A DNA stretch of 64,000 nucleotides from Lactobacillales bacterium (GTDB lineage: Bacteria > Bacillota_I > Bacilli_A > RF39 > UBA660), in contig SVAG01000004.1 in the NCBI GenBank assembly GCA_015059545.1, positions 62,001 to 126,000 on the forward strand. The letters run 5' to 3'. This document shows, piece by piece, positions 60,697 to 64,000 of this stretch. Below the pieces are notes generated by a model. It made no database searches. It saw nothing but the letters and a program-made list of their open reading frames with translations, and had not been told where the DNA came from. The stretch's first letter is position 1; the number at the start of each line of letters is the position of its first letter. The position numbers and the translations under genes were made by a program.

Positions 60697-60726
60697 TTGA
60701 CTTTGAACTTATACTTTTAGTATAAT
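60697..60726 (+). promoter_or_regulatory. Promoter of dinD
   Basis: TTGACT (60697-60702), 18-base spacer, TATAAT (60721-60726). The inverted repeat TTATACT-TTT-AGTATAA (60709-60725) overlaps the -10. Confidence 0.75.
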
Positions 60727-60758
60727 ATTGTTGAAAAAATATTAATCTGGAGGTATAA

Positions 60759-61598
60759 ATGAATAAAGTAATTGATTATAATGAAAAGATATTTGAAAAC
60801 ATAAAACATTTTGATGAGTATGGAAATGAGTATTGGAGTGCTAGAGAGTTAATGCCATTACTTGAATATAGTAAATGGGAAAATTTTAATAAAGTTATAA
60901 AAAGTGCGATGATTGCTTGTGAAACTAGTAAAAATGATCTTTATGACCATTTTCCTGAGTTCAGGAAAATGGTTGATATAGGTTCAAAAACAAAAAGAGA
61001 AATCATAGATTATCACTTATCAAGATATGCATGTTATTTAATAGTACAAAATGCTAATCCCAAAAAGAAATCAGTAGCTTTAGGACAAACATATTTTGCT
61101 ATTCAAACTAGAAAACAAGAAATAACTGAATTAGAATATTCACGTCTTTCAGAAGATGAAAAAAGATTATATAGAAGAAAACAAACAAAAGATGGTAATA
61201 AAACATTATATAAAATTGCTAAAGAAAAAGGTGTTAAAAATTTTGATAAATTTACTAATGCTGGATATAAAGGGTTATATAATGGTGAAACTGCAAATGA
61301 TATTGCAAAAAGAAAAGGTTTACGTTATAGAGAAGATATATTAGATAATATGGGAAGTGTAGAATTAGGTGCTAATATTTTTAGAATAACTCAGACAGAA
61401 GCTTTATTAGAAAAACAAAAAATTCCTAGTGAACAGACTGCAACTAATACACATTATAAAGTTGGAAAAGCTGTTAGAGATACTATAAAAAAACTTGGTG
61501 GTACTATGCCAGAAGATTTACCAACTCCAGAAAAATCTATAAAAGAATTAGAACGTGAAGAAATATTAAAACTAGAAAATAATAATTTGACAAAATGA
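60759..61598 (+). CDS. dinD: DNA-damage-inducible protein D
   Basis: A 279-residue DinD homologue. The N-terminal BRO-N-like part reads NEYWSARELMPLLEYSKWEN, followed by GSKTKREIIDYHLSRYACYLIVQNANPKK and ALGQTYFAIQTRKQE, the family hallmarks, then NMGSVELGANIFRITQTEALL. In Escherichia coli DinD is SOS-induced and interferes with RecA filaments. TGGAGG precedes the ATG. Promoter elements shared with the BRO-N/dinB operon suggest common control. Confidence 0.92.
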   Translation: MNKVIDYNEKIFENIKHFDEYGNEYWSARELMPLLEYSKWENFNKVIKSAMIACETSKNDLYDHFPEFRKMVDIGSKTKREIIDYHLSRYACYLIVQNANPKKKSVALGQTYFAIQTRKQEITELEYSRLSEDEKRLYRRKQTKDGNKTLYKIAKEKGVKNFDKFTNAGYKGLYNGETANDIAKRKGLRYREDILDNMGSVELGANIFRITQTEALLEKQKIPSEQTATNTHYKVGKAVRDTIKKLGGTMPEDLPTPEKSIKELEREEILKLENNNLTK

Positions 61599-61605
61599 AA
61601 AATAC

Positions 61606-61634
61606 TTGACAAAAAAAGTTTAATATTATAAAAT
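61606..61634 (+). promoter_or_regulatory. Promoter of the first structured leader
   Basis: TTGACA (61606-61611), 17-base spacer, TAAAAT (61629-61634). The predicted start point, about 61641, is the first base of the conserved RNA element. Confidence 0.8.
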
Positions 61635-61640
61635 AACATA

Positions 61641-61750
61641 GCAAGTGAGGAGATATAAGCAATTTATGTGAGCTATCTCGGGTTAATAGCCTACACAATT
61701 ATTAAAGTAATTGGAGTCACGAATAATAATTTATTCGTGGCTTTTTTGTA
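61641..61750 (+). ncRNA. Candidate ON riboswitch, copy 1
   Basis: Aptamer-like region 61641-61720 with terminator 61715-61747. Helices: closing P1 GTGA / TCAC (61717-61720); P2 GAGATA / TATCTC with internal loop TAAG / GAGC and a short apical stem; a short GG / CC hairpin; a variable hairpin CAATTA / TAATTG; then GGAGTCAC. The terminator pairs AGTCACGAATAA with TTATTCGTGGCT, using the P1 3' strand, so P1 and terminator exclude each other. It precedes the unknown gene at 61782. No known riboswitch consensus was recognised. Confidence 0.65.
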
Positions 61751-61781
61751 TTTTTTTACACGAATAAGAAGGAGGGATAGT

Positions 61782-62405
61782 ATGATAAAAAATTTGGAAA
61801 CATTATCTGATAAGGAAAAATTAAAAATGATATTGAATGGATCTAGTTATGCAATGCATGTAGCTTATTCAGATAAAGAAATGTATGAAAAATCTAAAGA
61901 AGGAAAATTAGAAAATATAGAAGAGTATCAAAAACGTGATATAAATATTCTTTCATTATTAGAAGGATTAGGATATCCAATGGATGAATTAGGAACATAT
62001 TTATATAAAGATGTTATTGTAGAAGTGTATGAAATTGTAAAAGATGTTTCTAAAAGAACTGATATGGATAAATGTAGAGATTTAATGAAAGAATTAAATG
62101 ATGCTTATTCTAATTTTTATAGATGGATTGCACGTGATGATAAAGAAATGGGAATTGCATCATTTCATTTATATATAGAACAAGCTATATCAAAAATAGA
62201 TGAAGAAGCTATTGATCAAGAATTAGCTATTAAAGTATTTGGATCAAATCCAGAAGATATGAATTATGGATTACAAGCATTCCAATTAGCGTCTTATGTA
62301 GCTAATCATTATTCAATGAAACCAGAATTTAACAAACAAAAAATAATGAGTTTATCAAATTTACAAAAAAACATTAAATTAAAAAATGCAAGTGAGTGTG
62401 TATAA
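61782..62405 (+). CDS. Unknown helical protein under structured-leader control
   Basis: A 207-residue cytoplasmic protein, probably all helical. I choose ATG 61782 (GGAGGGATAGT upstream); the upstream open frame runs through the leader RNA. The segment ILSLLEGLGYPMDELGTYLYKDVIVEVYEIVKD loosely recalls the Spo0A C-terminal DNA-binding layout (GYxYLxxAI), but the match is too weak to call. Other features: ISKIDEEAIDQELAIKVFGS and an ending KLKNASECV. Its last codons overlap the second copy of the leader RNA, so translation could disturb that RNA's folding. Confidence 0.7.
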   Translation: MIKNLETLSDKEKLKMILNGSSYAMHVAYSDKEMYEKSKEGKLENIEEYQKRDINILSLLEGLGYPMDELGTYLYKDVIVEVYEIVKDVSKRTDMDKCRDLMKELNDAYSNFYRWIARDDKEMGIASFHLYIEQAISKIDEEAIDQELAIKVFGSNPEDMNYGLQAFQLASYVANHYSMKPEFNKQKIMSLSNLQKNIKLKNASECV

Positions 62406-62495
62406 GTATTTAATGCGAGCTACACAGGGATAAAATCCTACACGTGAAAACACGGAGTCACAATCTATTTAATAGATATGATTCTGTGTTTTTTT
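62388..62495 (+). ncRNA. Candidate ON riboswitch, copy 2
   Basis: Aptamer-like region 62388-62461 with the same conserved blocks as copy 1: GCAAGTGAG, TATAAG, GAGCTA, CCTACAC and GGAGTCAC. P2 is TGTGTA / TACACA here instead of GAGATA / TATCTC (five of six pairs changed with pairing kept). The variable hairpin is CGTG / CACG with AAAA loop. The terminator pairs ACACGGAGTCA (62450-62460) with TGATTCTGTGT (62479-62489), again consuming the P1 3' strand. It starts inside the upstream gene's last codons and precedes the ABC exporter. Confidence 0.65.
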
Positions 62496-62506
62496 GTATT
62501 CTAATA

Positions 62507-62515
62507 TGTTATAAT
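62507..62515 (+). promoter_or_regulatory. Extended -10 promoter after the second leader
   Basis: TGTTATAAT, 23 bases before the ABC ATPase ATG. It would give some expression independent of the structured leader. Confidence 0.5.
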
Positions 62516-62538
62516 TATTATAATAGGGAAGTGATAGT

Positions 62539-63519
62539 ATGAAGATTATAGAAGTAAAAAAATTATTAAAAGAATATAAATATAAAGTAAAAGATGAAAA
62601 AAAAGGATTCTTTTATAATTTATTTAATGAAAAAGAAAAAGTATTAAAAGCTGTAAATAATATTTCTTTTGATATTGAAGAAGGAGAAACTGTAGCTTTT
62701 ATTGGACCAAATGGTGCTGGTAAATCAACTACAATAAAAATGTTAACAGGTATTTTATATCCAACAAAAGGTGAAATAAAAATATGTGGATTAACACCTA
62801 TTAAAGATAGGAATGAATTAGCTTATAATATTGGAACTGTATTCGGACAAAGAAGTCAATTATTACCAAATTTACCATTAACAGAAAGTATGGAAATGTT
62901 TGGAACTATGTATGATATGGATAAAAATCAAATAAAAAAAAGAACTAAAGAATTAGTAGCGTTATTTGAATTAGAAGAATTTATAAATCAACCTGTTAGA
63001 AAGTTATCTTTAGGGCAAAGAATGAGAGCTGAAATCGCAGTTTCATTAATTCATAGCCCTAAAATTATCTTTTTAGATGAGCCTACAATTGGATTAGATG
63101 TAGTCTCAAAAAAGAATCTAAGAGATTTATTAATCAAAATTAATAAAGAAGAAAAAGTCACAATCTTTTTAACAAGTCATGATACTGAAGATATTCAAAG
63201 TATATGTGATAGATGTATAATCATAAATCATGGAAAAATAATTATTGATACTTCTACAAAACAATTAATGAAAGATTATGTAAAAAATAAAAATATTATT
63301 ATAACTCCTAATACAGTATTTGAAGAATTTCCTGAATTAATAAATGGAGTAAAATATGAAAAGAAAAGTAAAAACCAAATAATTGTTAATGTAGATACTG
63401 AAGTAGTAAGTACTCAAAAAGCTTTACAAGATTTAATTAAAAAATTAGACATAGATGATATTAATATTGAAAATGAATCACTTGAAAACATTATTAGAGG
63501 TATTTATGAAGAAAATTAA
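62539..63519 (+). CDS. ABC exporter ATPase, COG4586 type
   Basis: A 326-residue ATPase of the COG4586 class that pairs with two DUF990-type permeases. An N-terminal extension KKGFFYNLFNEKEKVLKAVN is typical of the class. Walker A GPNGAGKST, Q-loop GTVFGQRSQL, signature LSLGQRMRAE, Walker B IIFLDEPTIGLD and H-loop LTSHDTED are all intact, and a C-terminal regulatory domain spans about 240-326. The permease gene overlaps its 3' end by 14 bases. Relatives export toxic compounds in some bacteria. The upstream structured leader suggests induction by its ligand. Confidence 0.92.
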   Translation: MKIIEVKKLLKEYKYKVKDEKKGFFYNLFNEKEKVLKAVNNISFDIEEGETVAFIGPNGAGKSTTIKMLTGILYPTKGEIKICGLTPIKDRNELAYNIGTVFGQRSQLLPNLPLTESMEMFGTMYDMDKNQIKKRTKELVALFELEEFINQPVRKLSLGQRMRAEIAVSLIHSPKIIFLDEPTIGLDVVSKKNLRDLLIKINKEEKVTIFLTSHDTEDIQSICDRCIIINHGKIIIDTSTKQLMKDYVKNKNIIITPNTVFEEFPELINGVKYEKKSKNQIIVNVDTEVVSTQKALQDLIKKLDIDDINIENESLENIIRGIYEEN

Positions 63520-64000
63520 ATTTGCAATTACAGTCATAAAAATATTTATGAAGAATCAAATACAAGATAAAACAAATTTAATATTAGATGTTTTCAATAT
63601 GGTTTCAAGATGTTTAATAGTATTCTTACTATATGCATATATATTTAAGCTAAATAATGGAACTATAAATGGAGTAGATTATAAAACTACAATGTGGAGT
63701 ATGTTTATATATTTTGGTCTAATGATATTAAATATAAGAAGATTAGATAATATTATTATGACAGAAGTTAAAAGTGGTAATGTAGAAATGTTTATGAATA
63801 AACCAACTAGTTATTTATTAATTTCTTTTTATAAAGTTTTAGGACAAGGATTATTTTCGTTTTTATTTATTAGTTTATTGGGTTCTATAATTATGGCATT
63901 ATTTGTTGGAATACCAAATTTAAATTTATCTATATTTATTCCAACATTTATAATTACATTATTTTTAGGACAAATATTAGGATTAATGATATATGCAATA
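63506..64000 (+). CDS. ABC-2 permease, DUF990/COG4587 type (3' truncated by window edge)
   Basis: The first 165 residues run to the window end without a stop. Four hydrophobic segments are visible (about 26-47, 57-75, 101-131, 140-165), with NIRRLDNIIMTEVKSGNVEMFMNKPTS-type sequence between them, as in the permeases of COG4586-linked exporters (E-x-x-x-G-x-x-E/D-x-x-L/M-x-x-P). The ATG overlaps the ATPase gene end, with TTAGAGGT as ribosome site. A second permease gene is expected just beyond the window. Confidence 0.85.
   Translation, partial: MKKIKFAITVIKIFMKNQIQDKTNLILDVFNMVSRCLIVFLLYAYIFKLNNGTINGVDYKTTMWSMFIYFGLMILNIRRLDNIIMTEVKSGNVEMFMNKPTSYLLISFYKVLGQGLFSFLFISLLGSIIMALFVGIPNLNLSIFIPTFIITLFLGQILGLMIYAI

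Noticed and set aside
62388-62461. Assignment of the paired leaders to a known class (purine, preQ1, T-box or guanidine riboswitch)
   Set aside because: The conserved blocks do not match any of these consensus sequences as I know them; left unassigned.
1-64000. Mycoplasma-type genetic code (TGA = Trp)
   Set aside because: Several genes end in TGA (for example the stops at 23012-23014 and 55126-55128) and Trp is encoded by TGG throughout.

Overview
The window is a gene-dense, very AT-rich stretch of a bacterial chromosome. It looks like an uncultured low-GC Bacillota, probably class Bacilli. The evidence is: strong GGAGG ribosome sites, sigma-A type promoters (TTGACA/TATAAT) and many extended -10 (TGnTATAAT) promoters; U-tailed terminators that often include the stop codon; T-box leaders on valS and thrS; the Bacillus-like order dnaB, dnaI, (large gene), thrS; a lipoteichoic acid synthase; and tiny YjcZ-like hydrophobic proteins otherwise known from spore formers. 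TGA is used as a stop and TGG encodes Trp, so the mycoplasma code does not apply. No rRNA, CRISPR array, transposase, integrase or phage structural gene was seen.

Layout. 1-11.7 kb: 3' part of ileS (type 2), an M29 aminopeptidase, a degenerate polysaccharide deacetylase, the lipoprotein foldase PrsA, two tiny membrane proteins, a NatAB-like ABC exporter, LTA synthase with a membrane partner, and a HAD phosphatase. 11.7-23 kb: an HD hydrolase and ABC exporter, then a long codirectional run of small-molecule-modifying proteins (GDPD, two P-loop kinases, a methyltransferase, a double aminoglycoside-phosphotransferase-like protein, GNAT, ASCH, a chagasin-type inhibitor lipoprotein, HAD, NUDIX, a divergent peptide deformylase). 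23-32 kb: a putative metallopeptidase, tRNA-Gly(UCC), a sensor with a degenerate GGDEF domain, YihY, an unassigned structured RNA, VanY- and PBP5-type carboxypeptidases and a transglutaminase-like protein. 32-38 kb: a BRO-N protein with DNA polymerase IV, a ClpX-like ATPase and Tex. 38-50 kb: a 954-residue prepilin with adhesin-like repeats, a radical SAM enzyme, a permease, a YgjP-like peptidase, two paralogous HD proteins around a valine T-box, valS, a short prepilin and an O-antigen-ligase-like protein. 50-58 kb: dnaB, dnaI, a large protein resembling a dead RNase R domain, a threonine T-box, an unknown gene, thrS and a YfbR-like HD protein. 58-64 kb: a membrane protein with six 26-residue repeats, a transglutaminase-like protein, DinD, and two copies of an unrecognised structured leader RNA controlling an unknown gene and a COG4586-type ABC exporter that runs off the end.

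The strongest candidate for something undescribed is the tandem leader RNA at 61641-61750 and 62388-62495. The two copies keep the same fold through compensatory base changes. In both, the 3' strand of the closing helix is also the 5' arm of an intrinsic terminator, which is the design of an ON riboswitch. Other leads are a sequence motif shared by the promoters of the dinB and dinD loci, the RNase-R-like protein in the primosome/thrS locus, the giant prepilin, a ClpX paralogue with a new N-terminal domain but an intact ClpP-docking loop, a tiny peptide-coding transcription unit at 15358-15539, and a possible pseudoknotted RNA after yihY. Assignments come from reading motifs by eye; no database search was possible.
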